This document shows, in pieces, positions 37,663 to 51,029 of a DNA stretch of 64,000 bases. This stretch comes from Otis tarda (Eukaryota > Chordata > Aves > Otidiformes > Otididae): contig CM048552.1 of the NCBI GenBank assembly GCA_026413225.1, forward strand, positions 165,242,053 to 165,306,052. Reading direction: 5' to 3'. Under the pieces are notes generated by a model. That model saw only the letters and a list, made by a program, of their open reading frames with translations. It did no database searches and had not been told where the DNA came from. The position numbers and the translations under genes were made by a program. Position 1 is the stretch's first letter. Every line of letters begins with the position of its first letter.

Positions 37663-40600
37663 GTAAAGACCCCAATGATGCTATGTGGAGCTCTGTACCA
37701 AGACCTAGGATCCCTGGAGTTCTCTCCCTGGGTGACCCTTGGCACCATCAGTTGCAGAATGGGATTGAGAACACCTGATTTTTGACTGTCCTCTTCATAT
37801 TCAGTCAACATTGATCAACTGTCTGCCACTGGTGCTCCTGGGTCTGCTCCTTTGCAAAGTTCTGGACAGATTCATAACTTTCAGAGTGATTGACAGGCTG
37901 CTTACTCTCAAGATATTGTATTCTAATAACAGCTACTCCTTTATCCTACAAGGTAAACTACATTTCATATGGTAACACTATTGTTAACTAGATCTACATA
38001 CTAACTGCTATAATTGGTTCAAGGCTTTCTATTGATTAGAGGACATATCTTTAATACAACAGAATTTAAGGAAAGAAAAGAGAAAAAGATCAGAGACCTT
38101 TCCATTCCTTTGGAAGTAATAATTGCAAAATATTTTATTTTATGTAGACCTTGCACTAAATAAAATATTACATTACATTGGTTGGTATCTAGATAAGAGT
38201 CCCACAAAATGTTAACCACTGAATGCGCTGAAGCAAGACCAGTTTGGTAATGATAAATTAAAGCAGTTGAAAACCCTACTAATAATCAATAAGGGATGTA
38301 TACAACTTTAATCTGTTTTCAGTAATTCAATTTACACTGTCTTTGGCATACACCCTTCCAAATGTAGTAGGTACCTTAACTGAAAGAATGATCCAGCTGC
38401 TATGATACATAACCGTAGGAAAACTTTGAGGATGGACTATGTATTCAAATCTTTAAGTATACAAAAGGCATCAGCATCTATTTGCAGATTAGTTTTACTT
38501 ACTTTCAGCTCACTGATCAGCTGAGAGTGTTTGAAATTAAATTACTGTGCAACTTGATTATAAGAAGCTACAGTTATTTGAGGAACAATCACTGTTTTGA
38601 TGGTAATTTGAATAAACAGAATATGATTTCAGAAATGCACTATGCAGTTCTTCAACCTTTATTTATTTATGCTGCTAGCACAAATATCATAATTGCAAAG
38701 CTTTACTCTTTGGATTCTGGTAACATGGACTGAAGCTATTAGAAGAATTTAATGGGAGAAGTTTTTATTCCTCTCACCGTTACACTGGCCTTAACATTAA
38801 TAATTCTAATTATGCATAATTATGTTCTGAAGATTCTGAAACATGCAGTTAGGAAGAATATGAAGAAGTGTCTCTTATATGTGTTATGAAAGAGAAAAGT
38901 AGAAATCATTATTTGAGATCATGGTGTGAAAGGCTAAGATGTGATATAAAAATGAAAAGGTGGCAAAATACAATATGACAGTGAAATCTACAGAATCTCA
39001 TAAGTATAGTTCTACCCACAGATAATTAATGAAGAGATCCATATTAACAAATATTACTGTATGGTAAGAGTTCAGGATACCCCTTAATAAGTGGTTTCAT
39101 ATTAAAAGTGCACAAGCCAAATAATAACATAGAAAATTAAATTTACTAGCTTTAGGAAAAAAATAGTAATAAAAATAAAAAGTAAGGAAAGCAATGAAAA
39201 AACATGAAATCAGTACTAAATCAGATTCACTAATAAGACACACTTGTCTACATTACATCCAGAACATTAGAAAATTTTAAAAGTTATGTTTTGGTTTTTT
39301 TTTTAAACATTGACCTTTCCACTTACAGGTATTTTAAATCTTTCCCTGTAGCTTTAAAATATAAGTGGAAAATCCTACATCCTAACAAGTCCCTTAGTAT
39401 CTCATCTCAAGACTACTTGCTCAAAGCGTCTTTACGACCCACTGATCATAATAAATGACTAGAGACAGAAAAAAATTGCTAAGATTTTTTTTTTTATTTA
39501 TAAAAAAAAACCCAACAAACAGAATCAAGCAAACAAAGAACAGTTCTATGAAACAATTCATTTTGGAAAAAAAAAAAAAAAAGAAATGTATTGTTTCTTA
39601 AAACATTCTTTCAAGGAATAACATTGAAAAGGACTTTAGAAAATTATCTAATACTTCACGGCCCCTATGGCAAGATCAATAAAGCATTTTTTTTTTATTT
39701 ACACTCCTAGTATTTTTTCCTCTACGTGTTCTCTAAGACCTCAGACCACTGATCAAAAATGTGTATTTGATCTGCTGTTTAATAGTTATTCATAATTTCT
39801 AACATGAATATGCCTTGCTTCAGTTTATACCTATTCCTTTTTATTTTTGCACTGTCCAGTAGAGCTATGGAAAATAAATGGTTCCTTTCCTCCTTGCAGC
39901 AGCCCTTAACAGATCTGAAAGTTGCTTTTACGTTCCTCCCATGTTATCTGTTCTCTAGACTGAATGACATGGATTCACTCAGTCACATTTTATAAAATCT
40001 TATTCCAGTTGGTCTGGTGTCAGTTCCAAAGGACTGCTTGTTAAAATGGATATCTGAGAACATCCCCAGTCTAATGAACAGTATGGAAGGTCCAGACATG
40101 TTGGGTATTCTTCCTCAGTTTATGGATAGTATTTGACTTTTTTTTTTTTTAATTTCCATAACATGTGCTTAGAGCCTCTCTCTCTAAAAGAAATTATTAA
40201 TTTATGGCATGTCTGGTTTCTCATTGTCTGTAAAAGATAATTAGACCTCTCTCTTGGGGATATTTTTCTATTCTGTAATAATAAAATAAAATAAAATTCC
40301 AGATTTAAAATATAAACTGTATTCTCTTGCACAGCTCTTGTACAGGAAATTTTTGTTGTTGTTTTGTTTTCTTTTTATTTTCTATGTTCTTAATCAGGAA
40401 TTGTAGGCCGGATACAGATGTAAGTACACCTGTTTTCTTCTATATGCTCTGTAATCATTGTTGCCCTTTTGGAACCTGGACTTCTTGCACTTTGACTTTA
40501 CCTTCATCACTGGAACTTAAGAATGAAGGAGAATAATGCACAAATTCATGGCATCGTAGCATGCAGTAAAGCTAGTGTATAATCTGACATCTAGGGATGT

Positions 40601-41409
40601 AGATCCCAGGTCACATTCTTTAATGTCCTCTACTTCTCTAACCATGAGTCTAACTTTTAAGAACTTAAGGAAGTAGTTCAGCAATATTGACCACTTTAAT
40701 ATCAGTTTCTTCAGTTTCTGCAGTAAAGAAATCTTATTGCAACCTATTCTTCTATAGGTGTATTTTTAAACACGATAGCTGTGCATGTTACTTGCTCTGC
40801 TTAAATACAATACTAGTATGATGATGAAGCAAAGCTAATTGTTTGTAAAAAAAAAAAAATTCTTTTTATTTTAATTTTATTCAGGAAATCAATTACATAA
40901 GAATAATTTAAAGTGCTTCATTCTGAATAGTTTGAGAGGCATCCTGGTGAAGTCTCTTATGTTTCCAACTGTCATTCTCAAATAGCAACAGCACTTATAA
41001 TAGGCTTGTTAAATTTCATCAGTCTTGACTGACAGTTTCTTGCACATAAGTTTCAAATAGCAAGAATTAAATTTTCTTTTCTACTCTGACCTGAGTCTAT
41101 TGATGTTTTTGTTATTACAGATGGTGCTAAAATTTAATAAAAGAAAAATAAATTTATCTTTTTTCTTTTGCATTAAGAATAAATGTCTACTTTCTAGTAT
41201 CCTGCAGGTTGTGGATAATATATGGAAATGGAGTGTTTCTGGTTAGCCTTCACAGGGGATACTGACAATGTTGTATAATCATTGTTGCACAGTGCCACTT
41301 GCTTTAATATTAAATTCAGCAGCCGTTGAAAAATCCCGCTAATCCCAGAAGCCTCAAATAAAGTAAACAAGCTAAAAAGGAGGAACAATACTAATGTAGT
41401 AGTGGTTTT

Positions 41410-41450
41410 GGTGTGTGTGTGTGTGTATACATATATATATATATGTATGT
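41410..41450. repeat. (GT)n-(AT)n compound microsatellite
   Basis: Eight GT units pass through TATACAT into six or seven AT units, then GTATGT. A short - strand open frame across it shows only repeat-encoded H/T/Y/I residues. Confidence 0.9.
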
Positions 41451-42189
41451 AAATGGCTCTGGCATTGTGTATTATCTTACTTTTTTTTTTATGTACAGAG
41501 AAATAGATTTGTGATAACAGGATTGTATTTCCAACACATGTACACATAGACTTACAAACATAAGTTCACCTATAGACATAGTATATATTCTTTCTGACTT
41601 CCATCAATATCTGCCACTGTGGAATCCGAAGCAGCATGAAAAGAATCAGAAGCAGAGATAATTTTCCAAGTGATGCCAATACTAATATGATTTTCAAATG
41701 ATATTGAGTTTAAAATATAGAAAATGAGAGGAGTTCTCAAAGTCTGACTTTAATCTAAAGATATCTTTTCTCTCAGTAAGCCCAACATTTTATAGAGAAA
41801 TATAGATTTCTTCAGAAGACAGTTCACTGGAAGGTATTCTGCACATTTCCCCCTTCAATTCTGGATAAGCTTGTATCATCTTATTTATTATAGAGGGAAT
41901 TTACCCATCAGCTGAAATCTCTGTAAGTTACAGAAGAATTAAGAAAATACAGACACATTTGTGGAGAAGCACATATAAAAATATCTTTGTAAATGAAGAT
42001 GGTATATAAGCAGTGTTGCACACCAGCTGATGTTTGACATCAGTCAAGCTAGCTAGAAATACTTTCAGTTCACTGGATTGCTGATTCCTACAGGAGGCGG
42101 TGGCAGTTGAATATCTATAGGGAGAAGAAATTTCTGTTCTGGTTTAACATAGCAATTCTGGTCACAAATGTGGTAATGTAAAATATCAT

Positions 42190-42219
42190 CTTCATACAAT
42201 CATACTTCATACAATCATA
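42190..42219 (+). repeat. 15-bp tandem duplication
   Basis: CTTCATACAATCATA occurs twice in direct succession. Confidence 0.8.
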
Positions 42220-42621
42220 CAATTATTTGAACAGACCTTTTATAGCACCATAAGAAAGTCTGGAGTTGGGTGATATTTCCTGGGTGCTAGTGTTGTTTCT
42301 AGATGATGTTAGGTTAACTCATTATTTTCCAGTGTTTTCTTCATTCTCCCATCCTAGCCTAGTCATTTTTATAAGCACATAGGTGTCATGCAGAACCAAT
42401 TTCTACTAGTTGGTCAAAGGCTTCATCATTTTTTTGCCATAATCAGCCCTCATTTTGCATTCTCTCCCCCTTCTTGTGGCCCTCAAAGCTGAAGTAGCTA
42501 GCTTATCTTACATTAAGCTGGGTTCAAGGAAAAGGACAAATTGTTTACTACAAGAATAATTTTTAAAATGCATTCTTTATTTGCATTTTGTCAGTTCCTC
42601 TACTTGTGAATTTACTCGGAC

Positions 42622-42650
42622 TGGTGGTTTTCGTGGTTTTCATGGTTTTC
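42622..42650 (+). repeat. Three-copy 9-bp tandem repeat (GTGGTTTTC)
   Basis: Three units of the GTGGTTTTC, GTGGTTTTC and ATGGTTTTC type. On the - strand it encodes a short ENH repeat at the end of a 91-codon open frame (42612-42887). I see no other support for that frame being a gene. Confidence 0.75.
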
Positions 42651-44546
42651 AGTAGTGCTCTCGAATTTGAAAGTATCAGGTAAATATATCAGAAATAAAA
42701 TAGGCAGTAGAGCTTTGCTTGGTGAAGTCTCCAAGTCCCTTTTAGCTTTACCTTTTTCTAGCATTCTTTCATATAAAGTATTGTATAAAAGACAATGAGA
42801 ATGCTCTGGGATGTTCAACCTCACTCTCTGACACTTATTTGGTAGCATTGGCATTGCTTGGTTTTGTTTATATACTTTTCTTTCCACTTACTTGTTTGCT
42901 CTTAAGTTACACTCTGGATTAAACTTTTAACACTATGACATCAATCAAATGGCCAAAGCTGTAAAATATATTGTATTAGTAATTAATTTTTTTTATTAGT
43001 ACTGAAATTTAGCTTTAACAAAATATTTGATATTACGTCCTACTATGTGCCCAGTGGAGTAATTAAGTTATACATCACTAAATGAGACTTCTGATCTGTC
43101 TGTGAATATTAAATATAAGAAGAATCCTATTTGAAGTTGTAATATATAATTTAACTTTTACTCCGCTGTCATCCAGTTTCAATCAAAGGACACATACATA
43201 CATCATAAGTAGATCTATTTTCTAGGTTAGCTAGTGTAAGTTAGCATGTCTTATTAAAATCAAAGTCAATTTTTTTTTTTCAACTGAGGATTTTTAACAA
43301 TAACACTTGACAATTCATCAGCAAGATCTTTAATATTAATATTATTCCACTTGCTGAAATCAAAAGATCATTTACAGACTTTGATAACTGCAGGATGACA
43401 TCTTACACAAAATATCTCTTCACATTTAAGTGGAAATATGAAATACTTGTTCACATTGGAGTTGCTTTCTTACTTAAATGACTAGTCCCACCAAAGGTCA
43501 TGACTAATTATGTAAATCAGCAGTCACCAATCCAAGCAATAGTTCCATAGTCAGTATGTAAATAATCCTCAGAAAACATTGTTGTTAGGTAAGCAGTAGC
43601 TATTATTTTCCACACTTAATAAGAAGGTAGAAAACAATGTGGTCAAGTTAAGGGAATTTCTCCTAGTCATGGAGAGTTAGCTTATGAAACAAAAGGAAAA
43701 TTAATGTGTTCCCATCCTTATATTCAATATATATTAGAATATGCCTCCATTACTGATATTCCAACTCTATAAACTGAACAGATTCATCAAAGCACTATGC
43801 CTGTAGTTCATTCTAATATACAGTAGTCACCATTATAAAATCAAAATTACTGAATGGTCTTCTATTCCAAGACACTTCTATAAGGTAAATAAAGCAACAC
43901 AGTTTATCTTCTGTTCACAGATATAATGGGAAAACTAGGGAAAACAGAGTTTGATACAAAATAGGTATACTTTGATTTCCTAGGCAAACAAGTGAACATA
44001 CTCTATACAGCAGAGTGTACGTTGTGTATGTTTTTTGATAGAAAATATTTTCCTCAAAATAAAAGTTCACTAGTTAGGTTAGGGGGATAGTTTTTGTATA
44101 TAAAATAACAATTATATTACAAAGAAATACTACAGCAAACAAGTAATAACAAACCCTAAAGATTTACTTCCCGATATTTAACACATTCTTCCTTATTTGG
44201 CACTTGATTTTTTAAATTTCTTTAAATAAGAAATCTTAGGAAAACTTAGCCAATTTGAAGATTTTTTTTTTTAAATGAAACACATGTTTTAACCAAACTG
44301 ATTTCCATCAAGCCGTTGTAAAAATAATTTTAACTACATGACTGCTACTCTTCAGCCAATTACTTGAAGAGATTTGATAGATGAAAAAACAAAGTTTCAT
44401 GAACATTCTCCAAACTAAATGAGTGGAAGGCACCAATACATATACACAATAAATTTAATCTCTCCAAATTCTGTCCCACCACAATTGATACTTAAAAGTA
44501 ACACAGGGGAAGAATTTTTATTTGAAATGGGCCAAACTGGAAATAG

Positions 44547-44689
44547 CCCCATCCCTGGAAACATTCAAGGCCAGGCTGGATGAGGCTCTGAGCAACCTGA
44601 TCTAGTCAGGGATGTCCCTGCTCCTTACAGGGTGGTTGGACCTTTGAAGGTCCCTTCCAACTCTAACCATTCTATGATTCTATGATTCT
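44547..44689 (+). mobile_element. CR1 LINE fragment, 3' end
   Basis: About 140 bp of CR1 3' end: CCCTGGAAACATTCAAGGCC, GGATGAGGCTCTGAGCAAC, GATGTCCCTGCTCC and AAGGTCCCTTCCAACTC, then ATTCTATGATTCT. It resembles the 6.4-kb fragment in length and subfamily. Confidence 0.92.
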
Positions 44690-46794
44690 AAACTGAAGTT
44701 ATTAAAAAAAAAGAAAAAGAAAACACAAAATTAAACAAAGCTGAAGGTACTACTACTAAAAAAAAAAATATAAATTATATTAAAGCAGATTGCATTGATG
44801 ACAGACCTATGAATTTAACATAAATATCCATCACTGTAAAATCAGCTCCTGATTTTGCAACATTTGTGTTTTATAATTTTTTTCTAGGAAGATCCTGAAT
44901 CACTAGGAATTTCTGAATTTAATATTGTCACTATTGACTTAACTTACAGTGTTTAAAATAGTCAAGCTATTTTTCTATTCGTTTCTTAATTATTAATACT
45001 TTTAAAGATAATTAATTTATGTACCTATTTATGTATACGTAATATATATCTATTCCTATACATATAATTAGATCTATAAGATCACAGAGTTATTTTATTT
45101 TCACAGGAATAACTTCAGAAAACCTTTTGAAAGTATAATAACCTATGATGCTTCTGTCATTGACGAATGTCATTTACCTTTATGTGCAGAGAAGTAGGGG
45201 GATTTTTTTGTTTTTCCTTCCTTTTTTTTTTAATAACTATGTTATTAATACCACAAAAAAAGAAATGGTCATTTCTCTTTATAATTTATATATAATAGTT
45301 CCAGCACTTAAACTTGTGTGCAAACAATGTCTGTAAATGTGTTTTCAATGGGAATGTATTCTTTCATTAACATTTCTATAAGTCAGCTTTATAGAAGGAG
45401 AACTGTTTATATTTTACAAAAACACCCTCCTAAGCTAAAATAAACCCTGAAAAATCTGTGCCACAACGGACAGATGAAGGAAAATTTTATTTCAAAGTCT
45501 GTTGAGGTTTCGTTAACATGGCATATTCAAATATCTGGAGGGTTCATATTTTCATTACACTTCCAGACACTTTGCTGACTTATTGTTATTTCAATCAACA
45601 CAATACTTCCAACATTAAATGCATATGCGCATCTGAGTATATGTTTAACAACAATTTCATAAAAGTCCTAGCAAGTACTCCTATTCATACAAGTATGCAT
45701 TGTAAGTGCCAAAAAAAAAAAAGATAGTATATTTTTTAAAAAATTAAAGTTTCAATGTGGATATTTTAAAAGACTATATACAGTAGAAAAGTCAGAAGAA
45801 GCATCCCCATTTCCTGAAAGCAATAAACAATTATATATACACTTTTACACATCTGAATAATTCTGTTGAAGTCAGTGTTAGTTTTTTGAGGGACAAGTGA
45901 ATTAATGATGTGATTCTTTATAGGATAAGGGCATTCAATGTTTAAAATGTGTTGAAACAGGGAAAGAAACTGTTACAAACTTCCTTGATTTTAGTTACAT
46001 TTAAACAACTGGAGCCACCAGAAATTTTACTCAAATGAGTTTAAGAGAACTATGATAATAAACCCCAATAATATTCAAAGTACACTTATCAAAGAGCTAG
46101 CTGAAGTTGAAGTACTGGTCTAAACACTGTGTTTTATATTTACTTTCAAACTCTATATTTGGGCATTCTAGATTCCAGTAAAGATGTATCTGCTCCTTTA
46201 GAGGATTGAAAATCATTGTAAATATAGTACAAGTTGTCCAAGATCTGTTCCCTTATTCAGATACACTATATTTACTATTGGAATTCCATGGAAGGAAAAT
46301 TCATAATGGAAATTTTATGTACACTGTTACTCTTTGAATTTCTTGATGCTATAATTAACTCTGAGAGTTTTCAACAGCTAATATTTTATTGCAAAATTAT
46401 ATATTTTTTTTAAAGATTGTTAATTGTTGTACACTGCAACCAGTTTGTGGTGTTACAACCATTTTTTTTTCTAAAATATCTCCCGTTGCTTAATTCTTTT
46501 TATTATTAAAATTTTAAATGAATATTAAATATTTTATTTCTCATTTTCAAATCACTGTTTCTTTTTTTTTTTCATCCACCGTAAATAAGGAGTAACTTCA
46601 AATCTTCATTTATATATTGCCTTAAAAAATGTTGGTAGATTTTCATATGCCTCTCTTGGGCATATTTGTTGTGTATAAACACAGTCAGTCCCTTTTTCAA
46701 AGATTATCTTATTGCATAGTAGAGCATTAATGTTTCAATAAAGGTGCTGGATTCTACTGTATGAACCTCAATTACACTCTTCAAAGATAAGTCT

Positions 46795-47260
46795 GCGGAA
46801 AAATCTTACTTAACATTTCCATTAATGGCTTTGGCACAGAAAGCAGACGTGCTGACAGAAAATGCTGATGACACAAAGTCATAGAAAGAGTTTGTCAATA
46901 AAAAAGGAGAGTTGGGATAAAATATGGAAAAAAAATAATTACTTTGAAGATTGAAATAATTGAGGTAGGAAGAAATTCAACAATACAAAAATTCAACAAT
47001 ACGTAATTCAAGATCAATACCTGTAATTAAAAAAATCTGCTGTAAGAGTTGACTTTAAAATGCCTCTATGATACAGCCACAGAAAATTAAAAAAAAAAAA
47101 AATTAAGAAAGGTAGGTATTTCAGGAAAAGAGTTGAAAAAAATGATTGAAATTGTACAGAGTAGCCTGAAATATGATACGGCGTGGTCATCCATGCTCAA
47201 GGTTAATTGTGGAGCTGGTGTAAAGAAGAGGAATCTGTATGATCAGTGCTATGGAAAATC
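46795..47260 (+). mobile_element. Possible ancient CR1/L3-type remnant
   Basis: The block has GGCTTTGGCACAGAAAG, GCTGATGACACAAAG and later GATCAGTGCTATGGAAAA. These resemble motifs of old CR1-clade LINEs, but they are scattered in diverged AT-rich sequence. I cannot align it confidently from memory, and it may be chance resemblance. Confidence 0.3.
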
Positions 47261-48810
47261 TGTCTTATTAATGAATCAGAGAGATTGAGTGGTTTACCTT
47301 ACCATTTAAATGCTGAGGGAACAACTGCTGTGTTTGTAAATGTATTGGAGAAATCCAAGGAGTAAACAGTTTGGAGGAAAAGTAACAAATTACACTAAAA
47401 TACTTTGCTATTGCAACACTAAATCACTAGAAGTGACAGATGCATTTAGACTGGAAACAAAAGCATGTTGCTACTGCTATAACAATCTAGTTTCATAACT
47501 GTTTTCCAATAGGAGCAGAAGGAACAAAAAAAAAAAAAAAACCTGAATGGAATATGAGGTGCATGGAGGCGGGGGGGATTGTATTCAGATTTTCTGCTGC
47601 AAGTACCACTGTTAGATGTCATGAAGATGCAAGATGTGACATCTTCAGGTAACAAATAATTTGAACTGTCCCTTGCTGTCTTGATTTTAGACATGAAAGT
47701 AACACCAAAGTCCATCTTATTCACTGCAGCAGGCAAGTAGAAGAAAAAGAGCTTAATATATTTTCACATTTTTATGAAAGAGAATTTGTTGTGGTTTTGC
47801 CATTTGTATGAAAATGAATGTAATGACCTCTCTCTGTTTCATTCCTAGACTGCAGATATATTTGCTTCTTTTCTTCTCGTTGCTTCTTGTTTTCCACAGG
47901 TATTCTAAAAATTCTGTTCCATACTTACATGACTGTAGGTTTTTGAGGTGGCACTCAGCTACTCAGTTTATTAAAATTTTTGGTTTTGCATATGAAAACC
48001 ACTTAATTTTATGCTAAAATTTTGTAGGACTTCTATAATCATTTGTAATATTCTCTAGAGTAGTTACTTTCCATGTGACTGGCCTTTAAATGTGTTTTAA
48101 AAATAAATTAATATCTATTATCACTGTATTTTTCTTTTATTTGGGGGTTGTGTTTCAAGTGTAGATGAGGGGAAAAGTTTTTTCCGAACAGTTTTGTTCA
48201 TTGGAATTCAGCACTCACGCTGAAAGGTTACTGACAAATAAATCAATTTTAAGTGTCTATTACTGCTAAAGAACATCCTTCCCTTGAAAAAAAATATGAA
48301 AGGACATCTGTTCTCTATATATTGAAAGGAACTTGTGTACAAAGACTTTCTAACTAAACCGGTAAAGCTTAACTGTTTGTGTTAGTCATGTTATTGCAGT
48401 TGATTGATTGAGTTCCAACCCTCTTAATCTTCACTGAGGTCCTCAGCCTAGATAATCTACTTGCTTGAAGCAAAATCTAATATTTACAGTAGAAGTGGAT
48501 TCAGGTGATATCACAAGGAGCAGAATACTAAATAAACAATTGCTTGGTGAAACATTTATTAAAGTACATTTCCAAATGGTTTATAAAACAGATGTTCACT
48601 CTTCCATGCTTACTGTTATAACTTTTTTTCATATTTTTCCCCTCAAAGCCCTACTGTCACCTCAACAGATTTTTTTTTTTAATATTTACATCTTACAGCG
48701 TCTTTCATCCAAAGATTCAACAATTTGCGTCTGTCTACACTCCCAGTGTTTGCACTGATGTATTTTTACCATATAAAATACATGTGAAAGGTGTTGAGTG
48801 TTTTAATGTT

Positions 48811-48900
48811 GATTTTTTATTTGTTTTGTTTTGCTTTGGTGGTTTTTTGTTTGTTTGGTTGGTTTTGGTTTGTTGTTTTTTGGTTTTGTTTTTTTTTTAT
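48811..48900. repeat. T/G-rich low-complexity tract
   Basis: Ninety bases of TTTG, TTGG and poly(T) units. Two short + strand open frames here are rich in F, L, V and W only because of the TTTGG composition. Confidence 0.85.
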
Positions 48901-50890
48901 GTCAGCAGTCTATTTCTGCACATCAGTGGTTACTGATCTTTCCAAAAAAGCAGCTACTGAACACATGCAGGAAAACTGCATGTTCACAGCTGGTTAAACA
49001 ACAGATAGCCAATTACTAATGCACCATCTGTACATTTCACGAGGTGAATCTCTTTGAGTCTGAAGAGGTTGATAGTGAGGGTTATGCCTATGGTCTCCAA
49101 AGTCCTTAACCACATCAAAGTACTGCAATAATAGTCCCATCTACCCTGCCTTTGTTTCTAGGCAGAGTAAAACTCTGGTCACCAATCTTACTTCTAGAGT
49201 TCCAGTTCAATGTTCAAAACCCCAGCCATACCAAGTTCTCTGTATCAGCACTTACCCTGCAAAACAGGCCAGTATCTCATGAAGTATGTTAGGTCCCCAC
49301 TAGTGTGAATTTTTTAGAAAGAATCCCTCTTTATACTCCTCACCTCACACAGCTCTGCCCCCCCCCATTATTGCAAAATAAAAGATATTTTTATATAATT
49401 TCTGTCAATAGGCTGAATTCAAGTATGATGGCATGGTTATTAAGACCATGTGGAGGTCCTGGTTGCACTCCTCACTGAAGACATCTAAAGACACAGGGCC
49501 TTCATGTTGCTGAATAAAAGGCCAATGAGAAAGACTGAGCACTAGACACTAAATTTTTGGGCTAATTGTAATCTTTCTCTCTGTCATCAATTAGAAGACA
49601 CTTAACTGGCTTTTTTTATGTTGATGTGGTTTGGAAAACTGTTTACCTCAACAAATATTCCCCAGAATTGAAATTTCAGATTTGGCTTCCTCCAGTCTAT
49701 CAGCACTATCCCATCAGGTTTTACACTCTTAAACATCTCCACATGACTTCATGTCTCATCCCAGAGCACACAGTGCATAATTTCAGTTTCAGAATGGTGG
49801 GTTACAGGACAAATTTTACATTTGTTACAGGCTCTGACAACACTGTGGTCTACAGAACAGCCTGCAGTGGGGAACAGAGCAGAAGATGTAAGATTCCAGA
49901 CTTCAATTTATTTTATTGTCTAATAAGGCGTTTTGTTTGACAAGGCATTATTTACTAATCTCAAAATCTCCTTATGGCTATTCACAACTGGTATTGGTCC
50001 AGATCTTGCAAGGAAAAATGCAAGAGTACAAGGAAACACAAAAATACCTTTGAAAGAACAGGGACTCACAGAACAAAGTGTGAGGGTAACCTTACCATGA
50101 CTGAAGATGTAAGGACAGAAAGAAAAGTTTAAAATTGTAAAACTGGAAAACTGGAGGTCATTGATTTTGAATTAATAAAAGCATTCAAATCTCAGGTTGA
50201 TTAACTTAAGTTTTCTAGGATTTTTATTTGAAGACATGGTAGCAAATACATGGAATACATAACAAACACCTGTAGTTACACAAGATTTTCTGTTATTTCT
50301 GTATAGCAAAGGTTTTTCATTTTTTTTTAAGAGATAAGTAGGAAATCAGGTGAATGGAACATAACAATGTAATAAGGCTATATAAAAGCTAATGAATATA
50401 ATGGAGATATAAATGAAAGTTGAGTGGAAATTCTGTCTTATGATTTGGTGTAAATGATAATTATTATGAAAGGTGCTATGGTACAACAATATGCATTTGT
50501 GTGCAGGATGTGTGAGTTCTAGATAAACATATAAGCAACTTCCATTCCTATATCTGCAGTACTCTATGATTTTATACTGTAGTGCCTATAAATTTTGGTT
50601 CTTTTACTCCTACTCACTATGAACACGCTAATGGTGTGATTCAGTTTTTCCTTCTTTTTTTTTCAGATGCCTATTAATCTTCCAACTTGGCAGCAAATGC
50701 CCCGTCACAGAAAATGTGTCTCAACCAATACAGCTGATAATAGAACTGAATGGAGGGCAAAGATATTTTTTTTTACCTTTCAAACTCCCCACACTGTTGT
50801 ATCAGTTTTAAGTATTATGACATATTTTACTATCTTTGTTTTCTGGCTATATACACTTTGAAGAAACAAGATGGAGAACTGGGGTTCTTT

Positions 50891-50979
50891 TTTTTTTTTT
50901 TGTCCTGATTATCTGGTGGGGGGGGGGGGTTTGCACTTCTTTTTACTTTTCTGTTTATTTTCTTTTTTTTTTTTTTTTA
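50891..50979. repeat. Homopolymer cluster (T, G and T runs)
   Basis: Runs of 14 T, 12 G (50918-50929) and about 17 T lie within 90 bp. Such runs are prone to sequencing and assembly length errors. The frames of nearby short ORFs depend on their exact lengths. Confidence 0.85.
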
Positions 50980-50982
50980 AAG

Positions 50983-51029
50983 TTACTGGTTATTTTAAAG
51001 ACATCCCTTATTCATGGAATTATCTGAAG
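50983..51029 (+). other. Weak candidate exon (47 bp)
   Basis: A long T tract ending AAAG is followed by 47 bp open in one frame (TGYFKDIPYSWNYLK) and a strong donor, GAAG|GTAAGT, at 51030. The acceptor is weak because it is AAG rather than CAG/TAG. No homology is recognised. Confidence 0.15.

Larger units (their letters stand above)
36205..44546. other. Unique AT-rich DNA with microsatellites
   Basis: It holds the 41.4-kb compound microsatellite, two small tandem duplications at 42.2 and 42.6 kb and the weak exon candidate at 37.6 kb. No gene is recognised. Confidence 0.5.
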
